64,000 nucleotides of DNA from Sedimentibacter sp. zth1 (GTDB taxonomy: Bacteria > Bacillota > Clostridia > Tissierellales > Sedimentibacteraceae): positions 868,001 through 932,000 of the forward strand of contig NZ_CP071445.1 of assembly GCF_017352195.1 (NCBI RefSeq), in the 5' to 3' direction. Under the pieces are notes generated by a model. The model worked only from the letters and a program-made list of their open reading frames with translations. It was not told where the DNA came from and searched no databases. The position numbers were made by a program, and so were the translations under genes. This document shows, in pieces, positions 35,869 through 46,734 of this stretch. Position 1 is the first letter of the stretch. Each line of letters begins with the position of its first letter.

Positions 35869-36255
35869 TTATTTAATATTTCTTTCTTCAATAAGCATAT
35901 TAATATTCTCTAGCCACTCTTCATCATCTTCCTTTTTTGCATCCTCTGCAGATTTTTTTATATAGTTATCAACAATTGTACTCTCACTTTCTTTCAGCAT
36001 ATTATATATTTTAATTGCCCCTGGCCAATTCATGTCCTGTAGCCATTTTAATAATTCACTGATAATTGGAATACATTTGTTAACACCAATATTAACTATT
36101 ACTTCCGCAGAATTTTCCCAATGAAATTTGCTCAATGGTTGTACAAGCAAATGCAATGATTCATCAGAAATTTTACCCAGTTCGACTTTTGCAGCTGCAA
36201 TATCATCTTCATCATTGTTCCAATTTAGTCTATCAATAATTGTTATCCAATCCAT
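35869..36255 (-). CDS. DUF5071-like immunity protein
   Basis: 128 aa, with AGGAGGGTAT in front. Typical DUF5071 features: DRLNWNNDEDDIAAAKVEL, PLSKFHWENSAEVIVNIG and LLKWLQDMNWPGA, a HEAT-like helical protein. The family is common as an immunity gene in toxin loci. Its former toxin is not evident upstream, so it is an orphan antidote. Confidence 0.7.
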   Translation of the reverse strand: MDWITIIDRLNWNNDEDDIAAAKVELGKISDESLHLLVQPLSKFHWENSAEVIVNIGVNKCIPIISELLKWLQDMNWPGAIKIYNMLKESESTIVDNYIKKSAEDAKKEDDEEWLENINMLIEERNIK

Positions 36256-36276
36256 ATACCCTCCTATGGTTTTACT

Positions 36277-36462
36277 TTAGTCGATATTGCTTGTAGTATC
36301 GACTACGTAATCCCCATCTCTAAATTCATCAAATTTGTATAATGAATCATTAAAGTCAATATCATTCGAAGATTCATCAAAAATATTAATTTTATTGTAT
36401 ATGCATCCTAGAAAGATGGCTAAAAGTATCAGCAAAAAACGTATAATGATTCCTTTTTTCAT
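36277..36462 (-). CDS. Small exported or membrane-anchored protein
   Basis: 61 aa from the second ATG (36462), behind GAGGTGCAAA. A signal-like helix IIIRFLLILLAIFLGC, with Cys as in a lipobox (FLGC), is followed by an acidic Asp-rich tail. It may be a lipid-anchored immunity peptide, judged by neighbours only. Confidence 0.5.
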   Translation of the reverse strand: MKKGIIIRFLLILLAIFLGCIYNKINIFDESSNDIDFNDSLYKFDEFRDGDYVVDTTSNID

Positions 36463-36494
36463 TTTGCACCTCATTATTTACCTATTTTTTCTTG

Positions 36495-36629
36495 TTAATC
36501 AAATACATAATTTTTAATGTAATTACCTGCTATGTCTAATAGTGATATGGCATACGGAGTCTTACCTTCATGGAATGACTCAGTTCTAACATCTACAGCT
36601 AGTACTGTAAGCACCTTTCCGATATCATT
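36495..36629 (-). pseudogene. 3' remnant of a toxin or similar protein
   Basis: A minus-strand frame VLTVLAVDVRTESFHEG...YIKNYVFD ends at 36495, without a start. It lies immediately in front of the small exported protein, the place a toxin tip would occupy. Too short to classify. Confidence 0.3.
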
Positions 36630-37088
36630 TTACCAAGCAATAAAACTTCTTCCTAAAACATCATCAACAGACTTGAATTCTACTTTTTCAAAATTACTAC
36701 CTTTACAATTATTATATACCTTATCTAATATCTTTCTGGACTTGCTATAAAATTCAATATATATCGAATCCGTACATAAAAATACTATTTCACAACTGCT
36801 TTCCAAAAAATCTTTTAATGTATTTATTTCAACACGCTCTTTATCAAGAGGATATGCTTTTATATCAGAAAATATCATATAATAACTTTCTCTTGATATA
36901 CATTTGATAAATTCTTCTGCATTTAAAACGTCTGCTCCAAAAAAGTTTCCTTTCATTTTATCATTCTCAGAGTATAAAAAATCATCGGCATTTATCTCCC
37001 AAACATAATTAAACAAATCAATACCATTAAAAATTTTATTTAAATAATTACTATATCCATTTTTAACCTTAATATCTAAGCAAATCAA
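36630..37088 (-). CDS. DUF2691-like protein
   Basis: 152 aa. It starts MICLDIKVKNGYSNYLNKIF and contains YYMIFSDIKAYPLDKERVEI, the conserved centre of DUF2691, then FLCTDSIYIEFYSKSRKIL. A GAGGTGAATATACTTG ribosome site overlaps the start region. The family occurs as a likely immunity protein in Firmicutes. No toxin stands directly upstream. Confidence 0.65.
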   Translation of the reverse strand: MICLDIKVKNGYSNYLNKIFNGIDLFNYVWEINADDFLYSENDKMKGNFFGADVLNAEEFIKCISRESYYMIFSDIKAYPLDKERVEINTLKDFLESSCEIVFLCTDSIYIEFYSKSRKILDKVYNNCKGSNFEKVEFKSVDDVLGRSFIAW

Positions 37089-37184
37089 GTATATTCACCT
37101 CGTTTTTTTAATTACACTTAAAATAACTTAATCCGTTTTTTGGTTGTCTGGTCTGTAAATGCCTGGTATTACCATATCTTGCCA

Positions 37185-37667
37185 TTATGTCATTTGTGTC
37201 TGTCTATCCTCTTCTTTAACAATTCGTAGCGCATATACACCAATGTTTTCAGGACTAACCGTGTCTTCAGTATACTCTAGAATAAATACAACATAATCAT
37301 CCTCACTTGTTTTAACTTCATAAAATGATTTTATTTCTATTGTTATTTTATCTTGGTCTTTTTCTCTATCGACAATAGGTCCAGAGTACTTTTCCCAAGA
37401 AACTACATCACCTCTAAAGAAATCGAATAAATATTCCATTTCAATGTCAAAATCTTTATCTTCATTCATTACTTGTTTAGAAAAAATGTCTTTAAAACTT
37501 TGTTCATCTTTATCGACGATACCCTTGAGTAATTTTTCTAAGGTATTGTCTGCTAATTGTTCGTTACTAGGAATATCAGTTGAATCTTGGTTTATATCAT
37601 CCTTCGAACACGACACCATTACTATTATACTTAAACTCAATATAATTAAAAAACATTTCTTTTTCAT
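37185..37667 (-). CDS. DUF5104-type lipoprotein, partner of the DUF4474 toxin
   Basis: 160 aa. Signal peptide with lipobox MVSC. The mature domain (NTLEKLLKGIVDKDEQSFKDIF, YLFDFFRGDVVSWEKY, FILEYTEDTVSPENIGVY) matches DUF5104, which usually sits behind DUF4474 toxins. It begins 13 bases after the toxin stop. As a lipoprotein it would block the toxin outside the membrane. Intact although the toxin is not. Confidence 0.8.
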   Translation of the reverse strand: MKKKCFLIILSLSIIVMVSCSKDDINQDSTDIPSNEQLADNTLEKLLKGIVDKDEQSFKDIFSKQVMNEDKDFDIEMEYLFDFFRGDVVSWEKYSGPIVDREKDQDKITIEIKSFYEVKTSEDDYVVFILEYTEDTVSPENIGVYALRIVKEEDRQTQMT

Positions 37668-37679
37668 TTTATCCTCCCA

Positions 37680-38288
37680 TTAATTAAACGTAAGTGTTGC
37701 GGTCTTATTATCGTAATCAAATACCCATCTCTTATCAATACCATCATATGCTTTTGCAAAATCATTGAATAAAGTTGTTTTGTTCTCAAACGATACCTTA
37801 TAAGTCGCAGTCAAGTAACTAGCTTTTAAATCTTTGATTTCTGGATTAAAACTTGTAATCCACCACTGCTTCTCTTGTGAACTATATTGCGCAATTGGAT
37901 TTCCAGCTTTATCTTCCAGTTCCATCGACATAGTCAAGGCAAGACTTGTATCTACGAGCCAGTCATCTTCAAAAGGTGTCGTATAATTAATTATGCCCAT
38001 CAAAACTGATTTATTAGAATAAAGTCCTAATTCTGCACCCATTCCTAAATTAATATAATCTCCTTTCCATGCCCAAAATTTATATTCCCTATCACCAGAA
38101 GTAAAAGGAAACTCTGCATCAAGCATGCTAGTAGAATAATCAAATATAATATCATATAATTCATTGTATCCAGCTATTTATTGCCAGGCATTAGTCTTTG
38201 CATGATAAACTCCATTTCCATCTTCAAACATACATAATGCCGCTGCCCCATATGCATCTGTTGCATCATCACCCGTCCCCTTAGATGT
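37680..38288 (-). pseudogene. Orphan DUF4474-type toxin with a nonsense codon
   Basis: Begins at the conserved toxin junction (SKGTGDDATDAYG) without any Rhs core. After YHAKTNAWQ an in-frame TAA interrupts, then IAGYNELYDIIFDYSTSM continues to REYKFWAWKGDYINLG, WWITSF and the terminal TATLTFN. FWAWKGDYINLGMGAE is the family signature. The module is disabled both by the missing delivery core and by the stop. Confidence 0.7.
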
Positions 38289-38379
38289 AAAACTGTTGCT
38301 ATTATTATACCAAATTATAGTAATCATTTCACTACAGAATTTAGATTATGCAGTGTGATTTATCTTTGTTATCAACAAG

Positions 38380-38415
38380 AAACCCATGGCATAACTATGA
38401 ATGTCAAACCATGGG
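38380..38415 (-). terminator. Hairpin terminator behind module J
   Basis: AACCCATGG...CCATGGG stem, member of the seven-copy family. It lies 50 bases behind the DUF4926 gene; on the minus strand a TTTCTTG follows. Confidence 0.55.
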
Positions 38416-38464
38416 CATATGATTAAATTATGTTGTCAGTTACTTACATCTTTTGCAGTGAGAC

Positions 38465-38656
38465 TTACTCAACGACTTCAATCTCATTACTGGATGCAAC
38501 CACCTGAGCTATAGTTTCACCTGTTTCTTTTTTTGATACTTCTACTTCATAGTTACCATTAGGGTACACCTCAATGATGTATCCTGTTGTTCCAACGAAA
38601 ACTCCTTCTGCTGAGAACTTATCCATTACAAATTTTACTTTGTCATATTCTTTCAT
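38465..38656 (-). CDS. DUF4926-type immunity protein
   Basis: 63 aa from the ATG at 38656, behind AGGAGGGCAA; the longer frame overlaps the toxin gene and has no ribosome site. A small SH3-like beta barrel: YDKVKFVMDKFSAEGVFVGTTGYIIEVYPNG, ending ASSNEIEVVE, as in DUF4926. It starts 8 bases after the toxin stop and should neutralise the DUF6883 toxin. Confidence 0.8.
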   Translation of the reverse strand: MKEYDKVKFVMDKFSAEGVFVGTTGYIIEVYPNGNYEVEVSKKETGETIAQVVASSNEIEVVE

Positions 38657-38664
38657 TTGCCCTC

Positions 38665-40890
38665 CTATTTTGTGAATCCTGAAAATGGTGTATTTAACTT
38701 GATTGAACCGTCTTCGAGAATCATCCATCCAGTTTTTAGGTAACTTGTACTTCCAGTAGCATCACCTATTCCTGGTAGTTCGATTTCTATGTTTATTCTT
38801 TGTCCATAGTTATCTAATTTACCAAGTGTATAATCACCATTTGCAAACTTTTTGGCTGCTTGGTTTTGGTATAACTTTACCAAATCATCTGCATGTTCTT
38901 TACCATACCCAAGGTTTTTGAAGACAACATCTTTACCATGGTCTGCTCCATCCTTGAATATGTACTCAGAGAATTTTCTTACGTCAACGTCAGCTTTACT
39001 CATCCCCTTTGTAATATCATCAATAGAACCACTTACAATTCTTAATGCATCTCCAGAATAGTCAAGTATTGTATCTCCATGAACCAAATACTTAATACCT
39101 TTTGCCGCTTCATCTGCCCAAGGAACAATAACTGATATAAGCAAACCACCCTCTGTAAGTGTTCTATCAAGCTCACTTAATTCCTCACCAGTGAATAAAT
39201 TTGTATTCGTTTTTAATTCATATACATCTAATATAGACCCCACAATAGGCGTTGCTCTAATAGTATATTGTCCAACAGGTGTGCTGAAAAATTTTTGCCA
39301 GCTCATAGCACTTCGCATGCCTCCCATTGCTTGGTTAATATATCCTTGTGGTATACCCATAGATTTCATATATAAATATGCATATGCTTCTGTTGCCGAA
39401 CCATACTGCTCTGTCAATTGTTCAATCAATTCATTTTCTATCAAATACTGTAATTGATTTTGAGTATCTTCAGTTAAGTTATTAGAACTATTCCCAGCTG
39501 TACTTTTATCAGGTTCCGTTTTATATATTTTCTCATTCCACTCTAAATCAATACTTCCTACTGATCTTTTTATAGCCTCTTGATTTCCTTGTGCTAACTC
39601 TGCTGCTGTTACTGTTACATCATATTTTTCTACTCCAGTACCAATTCTTTCTTTTGTATTATAATCATTTCTATAAATTTCAGTAATTTTTACAGTTCGT
39701 TCATATGTATATATTATTCTACTACCATTGTCATCTTTGATTGCTTCATTCCAATCACCATATTCAGTATGTGTATCGTCAAGATAATATGTATATGGAC
39801 GTAACTCTCTCATCAACTCAGCATTTTGATGTGCTATGTTTTGCTTTTCTGTATGCTTTCCTGTTTCTAAGAAAATATCATAATCCTCAAACCATATGTC
39901 ACTCATACTTGATATTTCACTATTCACTTCTGACCTTGACATAGCTAATATCATTGATTTTGTATATACCGCTAAATGTCCTGTAGGGTCTACATAGTTT
40001 ACTGGGTTATTTAATGCATATGCATATTGGTTTAATGATTGTGGATTTAATATATCACCTCTATAGGTGTCTTCTGTCATAAATCTTCCTACATTTGGAT
40101 TATACCATCTTGCATTCATATATACAAGTGATGCTTTATCATCATATAGATGTCCTGTATAGCCTCTTAAATTATATGGTGATGTTATGCCTGTTTGTAT
40201 GTTTCCAAATACATCATATCTATAGTCTTCTATCTTGTCTCCATGTCTATCTCTTAATGCTGTTGTTGATGATAATCCATCAAATTCATAGTACATTAGC
40301 CCACCATTTGTATTTATTGTTTCTTCTTTTGATGGTGATATTCTTCCTTTTAGTCCAAACATCTTTTGTGCTACTACTTCTCCATTTGCATAGTAGTATT
40401 CATTCATTGGCGAACCTTTTTCTGAATATACTTTATGTTGAACATTTGATGTACCTATATAGTCATATTTTTCTATTTCTATATTTAAATTTGGCAGTTC
40501 TGGTCCTTCTTGTCCTGGTTGTCCTCCTAATTTTTTGTATACTCCATATGCTTTTGCATTTTCATTGCCTATTAGGCCTTTTGGTATTTCTTTTTGTTTG
40601 TCATTTTTGTTATTCTTTCCGTTATTATTCTTTCCGTTATTATTTGAGTTGCCTGGAGCACTGTCATTGCTTGTATTTGACTTAAATTCTTCCATTAATT
40701 TAAGTCCATTTTCATTGTACTCAGCTACTAATTTAGGGTCATATTCTGCTACTTCTCTTGATACTAATCTTCCTATTCCATCATATTTATATGATGAATA
40801 TGTACCATTGTCATTTAGTGTTCCTGTTAGCTGATTTGCTCCATTGTATGTGTATTCAACTTTTTCTTCTGGTGATTCTGATAGCATCAA
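38665..40890 (-). CDS. Rhs module J with PT-TG linker and DUF6883 toxin (5'-truncated)
   Basis: 741 codons, the longest open module. It starts at an IS3 remnant, so the N-terminal Rhs shell is missing. YD repeats (VEYTYNGANQL, SSYKYDGIGRLVSRE), an Asn-rich insert at about 70-100, core end with MTEDTYRG and PVNYVDPTGH at about 270-300. It has its own linker with the pretoxin TG motif (NLFTGEELSELDRTL), then the toxin DVRKFSEYIFKDGADHGKDV ... LNTPFSGFTK, the DUF6883 pattern. The reading frame is intact, so it can serve as a donor tip. Expression is unlikely without a promoter. Confidence 0.8.
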   Translation of the reverse strand: MMLSESPEEKVEYTYNGANQLTGTLNDNGTYSSYKYDGIGRLVSREVAEYDPKLVAEYNENGLKLMEEFKSNTSNDSAPGNSNNNGKNNNGKNNKNDKQKEIPKGLIGNENAKAYGVYKKLGGQPGQEGPELPNLNIEIEKYDYIGTSNVQHKVYSEKGSPMNEYYYANGEVVAQKMFGLKGRISPSKEETINTNGGLMYYEFDGLSSTTALRDRHGDKIEDYRYDVFGNIQTGITSPYNLRGYTGHLYDDKASLVYMNARWYNPNVGRFMTEDTYRGDILNPQSLNQYAYALNNPVNYVDPTGHLAVYTKSMILAMSRSEVNSEISSMSDIWFEDYDIFLETGKHTEKQNIAHQNAELMRELRPYTYYLDDTHTEYGDWNEAIKDDNGSRIIYTYERTVKITEIYRNDYNTKERIGTGVEKYDVTVTAAELAQGNQEAIKRSVGSIDLEWNEKIYKTEPDKSTAGNSSNNLTEDTQNQLQYLIENELIEQLTEQYGSATEAYAYLYMKSMGIPQGYINQAMGGMRSAMSWQKFFSTPVGQYTIRATPIVGSILDVYELKTNTNLFTGEELSELDRTLTEGGLLISVIVPWADEAAKGIKYLVHGDTILDYSGDALRIVSGSIDDITKGMSKADVDVRKFSEYIFKDGADHGKDVVFKNLGYGKEHADDLVKLYQNQAAKKFANGDYTLGKLDNYGQRINIEIELPGIGDATGSTSYLKTGWMILEDGSIKLNTPFSGFTK

Positions 40891-41165
40891 GTTACCTGAA
40901 AGGCAATTGTTGAGACAATCTGTTGCTGAAAGTTTTTTCAGTCAATTTAAATGTGAAAGTAATGAAAAATAAAATAAGATATCCTCAAGATATAATTAAT
41001 GTTACAGAGGAATATATTGAGTACTATACAAATTTTTGTCCACAAAAGAAATTAGGTGGAATGACCCCTATTTCATATAGAAATGCTTATAATATAGTTT
41101 TAAAAAATATATTATATTATTTGAACCTAAATTGTACACCTTTAAAGGGTCACTCCACTATTGAC
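40886..41165 (+). pseudogene. IS3-type transposase 3' remnant with right end
   Basis: Plus-strand pieces of the DDE domain: GNC..(W)DN..(A)AESFFSQF containing the catalytic Glu, then EEYIEYYTNFCPQKKLGGMTP. It ends with the terminal string CTAAATTGTACACC. The upstream border is fused to the Rhs codons SESPEEKVEY. Sisters at 43855 and 59935 have the same border, so the insertion predates module duplication. Confidence 0.8.
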
Positions 41166-41204
41166 AAAGAACCAGAAAAATCCCCAGATACACGGTGGCA
41201 ACTG

Positions 41205-41395
41205 AGGATTAGGTTTTCAGTATTTATTTTTTCTAGGGTTTATAATACCTTTCTACCCCTTTCGTATGGTTATACTGTGATGTGCGTACAAGGAATTTCA
41301 AAAATTTTTCAGGCAGGGCTAACGAGGGTAACCTTTATAGTAATTGTTGTATTGGTTTCGCTAAGCACTGAGTACCACGCCTATAAAAACAACTG
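41205..41395. repeat. Unassigned dispersed repeat, copy 2 of 4
   Basis: Best preserved copy together with that at 61545. It lies directly behind the immunity gene of module I and before an IS3 end. No conserved ORF. Confidence 0.55.
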
Positions 41396-41397
41396 AA

Positions 41398-41769
41398 TTA
41401 CATGAACTCCACACTTATCCTATCTACTTCAACTTCCACAAATTTGTTAATCAAATACTCATATTCTTCAAATATTTCATCTTGAAAAACTACCCCAGCA
41501 TCCAATATACCGCCTTCTTTAAGTATTCCTCGGATTAAATATTTAAACGAACTATTCAATGGTTTCAATCCTTTAATTACAGCTACTGATTCAGCAATTT
41601 TGAAGTCATCTAAGATGGTTATTCCTACCAAAACGTCATAATGATTACCTACTTCCAGCTGATATGGAATAATACTAGCAAAACCTGTGAATTCAACATC
41701 TCCAATTCTCAGTTCTACTTCTTCTTCAATAATTTCACTTACCCCTGTTAATAATGCTGTTTGTTTCAT
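41398..41769 (-). CDS. Immunity-type protein of module I
   Basis: 123 aa, with GAGGTGAAAAA before the ATG. Beta-rich and acidic (GVSEIIEEEVELRIGDVEF, IDSLAYV-like strands, FVEVEVDRISVEFM). It begins 14 bases after the toxin. Family not recognised. Intact. Confidence 0.65.
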   Translation of the reverse strand: MKQTALLTGVSEIIEEEVELRIGDVEFTGFASIIPYQLEVGNHYDVLVGITILDDFKIAESVAVIKGLKPLNSSFKYLIRGILKEGGILDAGVVFQDEIFEEYEYLINKFVEVEVDRISVEFM

Positions 41770-41783
41770 TTTTTCACCTCATT

Positions 41784-43860
41784 CTAATCCAGTGGATTAA
41801 TAACTTGTATATTCTCTCCATTTAACATCTTCCAGAACGTTTTGCCACTTTCAACATGATATGTTGTAATTTCGCCTAAATTATTGGTACCTACAAATTC
41901 AAACTTAGCACCACCTTTACTATTGTTGCCCATAAATCTTAGATACCCTGTCCTGATTTCATCTTTGTATGTGTACGAAACTTTTGTACCATTTTGCATA
42001 ACATCTTGTGCCCCCTCTAAGAATTCATCCGCATTCTTGTAAATACCTTTGAACTCGTCACCATGTTTAGCAAAATGACTAGCTAATTTTTCAGCACTTG
42101 CAAAGTTAGCTTTACTCATCCCCTTAAACAAGTACCTTGTACTATCAATTAAGCCACCAAGCATTTCTCCACCAACATATGCCAAAGACATATCTAATGC
42201 TATTTTTGCTACTTCTCGATCACTAGGATTTATTGCACTAAGATAACTATTAGTAGCATAATTTAATCTATTTTCCCAAACAATGGATATTGCTTTTCCA
42301 TATGCTTTAATCTTAACAAACCAGTTGTTACTATCCATTTCATTACTTACTTTTTCAATCTCTTCATCTACATAAATTTCAGTAACATATTCTGGATTCA
42401 ATTGTTCAAAAACAGTAGCTCCACTGTCTTTTCTAGTTTTATAATTATCCAAGTCATCCAAGTTAAGAAAATCTAATTCGTTAGGTTCCGTTTCATATAT
42501 TTTCTCATTCCACTCTAAATCAATACTTCCTACTGATCTTTTTATAGCCTCTTGATTTCCTTGTGCTAACTCTGCTGCTGTTACTGTTACATCATATTTT
42601 TCTACTCCAGTACCAGGTATTTCTTTTGTATCATAATCATTTTTATAAATTTTTGTAATTGTTACAGTACGTTCATATGTATATATTATTCTACTACCAT
42701 TGTCATCTTTGATTGCTTCATTCCAATCACCATATTTAGTATTTGTATCGGCAAGATAATATGTCTTTGGTCGTAATTTTCTCATCAACTCAGCATTTTG
42801 GTGTGCTATGTTTTGCTTTTCTGTATGCTTTCCTGTCTCTTTGAAAATATCATAATCCTCAAACCATATTTTACTCATACTTGATATTTCACTATCCACT
42901 TCTGACCTTGACATAGCTAATATCTTTGATTCTGTATATACCGCTAAGTGTCCTGTAGGGTCTACATAGTTTACTGGGTTATTTAATGCGTATGCATATT
43001 GGTTTAATGATTGTGGATTTGATATATCACCTCTATAGGTGTCTTCTGTCATAAATCTTCCTACATTTGGATTATACCATCTTGCATTCATATATACAAG
43101 CGATGCTTTATCATCATATAGATGTCCTGTATAGCCTCTTAAGTTATATGGTGATGTTATGCCTGTTTGTATGTTTCCAAATACATCATATCTATAGTCT
43201 TCTATCTTGTCTCCATGTCTATCTCTTAATGCTGTTGTTGATGATAATCCATCAAATTCATAGTACATTAGCCCACCATTTGTATTTATTGTTTCTTCTT
43301 TTGATGGTGATATTCTTCCTTTTAGTCCAAACATCTTTTGTGCTACTACTTCTCCATTTGCATAGTAGTATTCATTCATTGGCGAACCTTTTTCTGAATA
43401 TACTTTATGCTGAACATTTGATGTACCTATATAGTCATATCTTTCTATTTCTACGTCTATTTTAGGCAACTCTAGTCCTTCTGGTCCTTCTTGTCCTGTT
43501 TGTCTTTCTAATTTTTTGTATACTCCATATGCTTTTGCATTTTCATTGCCTATTAGACCTTTTGGTATCTCTTTTTGTTTGTTATTCTTAGCGTTATTAT
43601 TCTTTCCTTTGTTATTTGAGTTGCCTAGAGCACTGTCATTGCTTGTATTTGACTTAAATTCTTCCATTAGTTTAAGTCCATTTTCATTGTACTCAGCTAC
43701 TAATTTAGGGTCATATTCTGCTACTTCTCTTGATACTAATCTTCCTATTCCATCATATTTATATGATGAATAGGTACCATTGTTATTTAGTGTTCCTGTT
43801 AGCTGATTTGCTCCATTGTATGTGTATTCAACCTTTTCTTATGGTGATTCTGATAGTATA
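41784..43860 (-). pseudogene. Rhs module I with linker type 2 and RNase-like toxin
   Basis: A TAA at 43839-43841 (CCATAAGAAAAG in place of CCAGAAGAAAAG) stops the frame 58 codons before the methionine at 43667; beyond it 627 codons are open. Core with KASLVYMNARWYNPNVGRF and PVNYVDPTGH, post-core region, linker type 2 (NLDDLDNYKTRKDSGATVF, INPSDREVAKIALDMSL) and toxin after LFKGMSKAN. The toxin has SAEKLASHFAKHGDEF, a Lys/Tyr-rich middle and TYHVESGKTFWKML, resembling small His-dependent RNases. The exact family is not assigned. Confidence 0.7.
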
Positions 43861-44140
43861 AAGTTCCCTGAAAGGCAATTGTTGGGACAATGCTGTTGCT
43901 GAAAGTTTTTTCAGTCACTTTAAATGTGAAAGTAATGAAAAATGAAATAAGATATTCTCAAGATGTAATTAATGTTACAGAGGAATATATTGAGTACTAT
44001 ACAAATTTTTGTCCACAAAAGAAATTAGGTGGAATAACCCCTATTTCATATAGAAACGCTAATAATATAGTTTTAAAAAATCTATTATATTATGTGTACC
44101 TAAATTGTACACCTTTAAGCAGTCACTCCAAACCGTCCCT
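43855..44140 (+). pseudogene. IS3-type transposase 3' remnant with right end
   Basis: Same segment as at 40886: GNCWDNAVAESFFSHFKCE, then EEYIEYYTNFCPQKKLGGI and the terminal string ending CTAAATTGTACACC. Same border with the Rhs frame. Confidence 0.8.
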
Positions 44141-44240
44141 ATGTTTTTTCCTACCTTTCCGTTTGGAATAGATGGGTGTTGTTTGGAAGTGATTGCAAAA
44201 TGTTAGTTCTGAAGTAAGATTTTTTCTAGTAAATAGAAAG

Positions 44241-44281
44241 AAAGCCATGGAATGACTGAGATTGTCTATTCCATAGCTTTT
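44241..44281 (-). terminator. Hairpin terminator behind module H
   Basis: AAAGCCATGGAATGAC...TTCCATAGCTTT; member of the seven-copy family, 49 bases behind the Imm32-like gene. Confidence 0.6.
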
Positions 44282-44329
44282 GTTTTGAATTATGTTGTGA
44301 GAAAAATAATACTTATGCAGTCAGATGGT

Positions 44330-44575
44330 TTACTCCGATTCATTGTCAAACTTAGTTGCAATTATAATATCAGGCTGACTAATATCCCAGTTTTCATCCC
44401 AGTCACGAAGGTGCGAATGACACATTTCTGTCTCTCCTACCACATTACTATGACTTTCCACCACATTCTGTAAAAAACTTACTAAATTTTTTAGCTCATT
44501 AATATTTGACATGATAGATATTTCATTTAACTCAATCATATCCTCGTTATTTTTTTCATATCCGTATATTTTCAT
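44330..44575 (-). CDS. Imm32-like immunity protein
   Basis: 81 aa from the ATG at 44575, behind GGAGAATA; the frame to 44596 overlaps the toxin. MKIYGYEKNNEDMIELNEIS and LKNLVSFLQNVV, then HSHLRDWDENWDISQPDIII are the Imm32 signature. It follows the toxin stop by 2 bases. Intact. Confidence 0.75.
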   Translation of the reverse strand: MKIYGYEKNNEDMIELNEISIMSNINELKNLVSFLQNVVESHSNVVGETEMCHSHLRDWDENWDISQPDIIIATKFDNESE

Positions 44576-44577
44576 AA

Positions 44578-46717
44578 TTATTCTCCAATCAGCCACCCAT
44601 TTTTAAGTAGCCATTTTATCGTTTTATTACTTGGATCAGGGACACCTTTATGTGCATCGTGGATTGTGCCATCTACGTTCATTGATGTGCCATCCTTAAA
44701 ATGAACATGTGGCTTCTGTCCTGGAACATGAGGTTTATCAACCCTATCTACTTCTCTCGGTGCTTGACCTTTCTCAACTTGCCTTTGAAGTTGTGACTGA
44801 CTAGTTGGGTCAGTTTTACCCGTCCCCTCACTACCACTAGTTAAATTATCCCAAGAAGCTGACACTACACCTAGTCCACCATGAATACTTAATGCTCCAG
44901 AAGCTAGTCCACTTACTGAAATTGATATTGCGGGCTCGGCAATAGCTTCTCTACCAGTTAATTTGGCAATGGAACCTCCAAATCCTACTACTGCTGAAGC
45001 TCCTGTTTTAATAACTCCCCATCCTGTTTCGGCTAAACCAAGTCCAAATGATATTACATCTCCAACTTTTTTACCAACATTATAACATCCATCGTATGTA
45101 ACATTTGGTACTATTATATTAGATTCAAATGATTGTAACCCTTGTGACATACCTGATGAATATTTTTCATCATTTTTGCCTACAGTTGAACGTAACTGGT
45201 CTAATTGAATAGCATGTGCTTGTAGTTCATTATTTGCTACTGAATCACCTATTCCTTTAACTACATCAACAGCACCGTACCAAATTTTTTGATACCATTT
45301 TAATTCTTTATCTTCCTCTATTGTATTCCACTCTAGTTCAGCACTTCCTACTATACTTTCTATCGCTTCTTGATTTTCTTGTGCTATTTCTTTTGCTGTT
45401 ACCGTTACATCATATTTCTCTACTCCAGTACCGGGTATTTCTTTTGTTTCATAATCATTTTTATAAATTTCTGTAATTTTTACAGTACGTTCATATGTAT
45501 ATATTATTCTACTACCATTGTCATCTTTGATTGCTTCACTCCAATCACCATATTCAGTATGTGTATCGTCAAGATAATATGTATATGGACGTAACTCTCT
45601 CATCAGTTCAGCATTTTGATGTGCTATGTTTTGCTTTTCTGTATGCTTTCCTGTTTCTAAGAAAATATCATAATCCTCAAACCATATGTCACTCATACTT
45701 GATATTTCACTATTCACTTCTGACCTTGACATAGCTAATATCATTGATTTTGTATATACTGCTAAGTGTCCTGTAGGGTCTACATAGTTTACTGGGTTGT
45801 TTAATGCATATGCATATTGGTTAAGTGATTGTGGATTTGATATATCACCTCTATAGGTGTCTTCTGTCATAAATCTTCCTACATTTGGATTATACCATCT
45901 TGCATTCATATATACAAGTGATGCTTTATCATCATATAGATGTCCTGTGTAGCCTCTTAAGTTGTATGGTGATGTTATACCTGTTTGTATGTTTCCAAAT
46001 ACGTCATATCTATAGTCTTCTATCTTGTCTCCATGTCTATCTCTTAAGGCTGTTGTTGATGTTAAGCCATCAAATTCATAGTACATTAATCCGCCATTTG
46101 TATTTATTGTTTCTTCTTTTGATGGTGATATTCTTCCTTTTAGTCCAAACATCTTTTGTGCTACTACTTCTCCATTTGCATAGTAGTATTCATTCATTGG
46201 CGAACCTTTTTCTGAATATACTTTATGTTGAACATTTGATGTGCCTATATAGTCATATCTTTCTATTTCTACGTCTAATTTAGGTAACTCTAGTCCTTCT
46301 TGTCCTGTTTGTCCTTCTAATTTTTTGTATACTCCATATGCTTTTGCATTTTCATTGCCTATTAGGCCTTTTGGTATTTCTTTTTGTTTGTCATTTTTGT
46401 TATTCTTTACGTTATTATTCTTTTCGTTATTATTTGAGTTGCCTGGAGCACTGTCATTGCTTGTATTTGACTTAAACTCTTCCATTAATTTAAGTCCATT
46501 TTCATTGTACTCAGCTACTAATTTAGGATCATATTCTGCTACTTCTCTTGATACTAATCTTCCTAGTCCATCATATTTATATGATGAATATGTACCATTT
46601 TAATTTAGTGTTCCTGTTAGCTGATTTGCTCCATTGTATGTGTATTCATAGTTTGATCTTTCACCTTCTGAATTTAACTCAGATATTATGTCTCCATTTA
46701 CAACTCCAGCTGTTTTT
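44578..46717 (-). pseudogene. Rhs module H, linker type 1 and short HxH toxin
   Basis: The Rhs frame begins at 46717 (GVVNGDIISELNSEG), reaches TAA at 46600-46602 (LN-stop-NG, normally LNDNG), and is then open for 635 codons from 46485. Core with PVNYVDPTGH, linker type 1 complete (GDVISFGLGLAETGWGVI, WDNLTSGSEGTG). The toxin is 65 residues: SQLQRQVEKGQAPREVDRV, KPHVHFKDGTSMN, HDAHKGVPDPSNK, WLLKNGW. The His-X-His pair and spacing suggest a small nuclease; the family is common at Rhs ends. Confidence 0.7.
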
Positions 46718-46734
46718 ATATTTTGTCAATCAAA

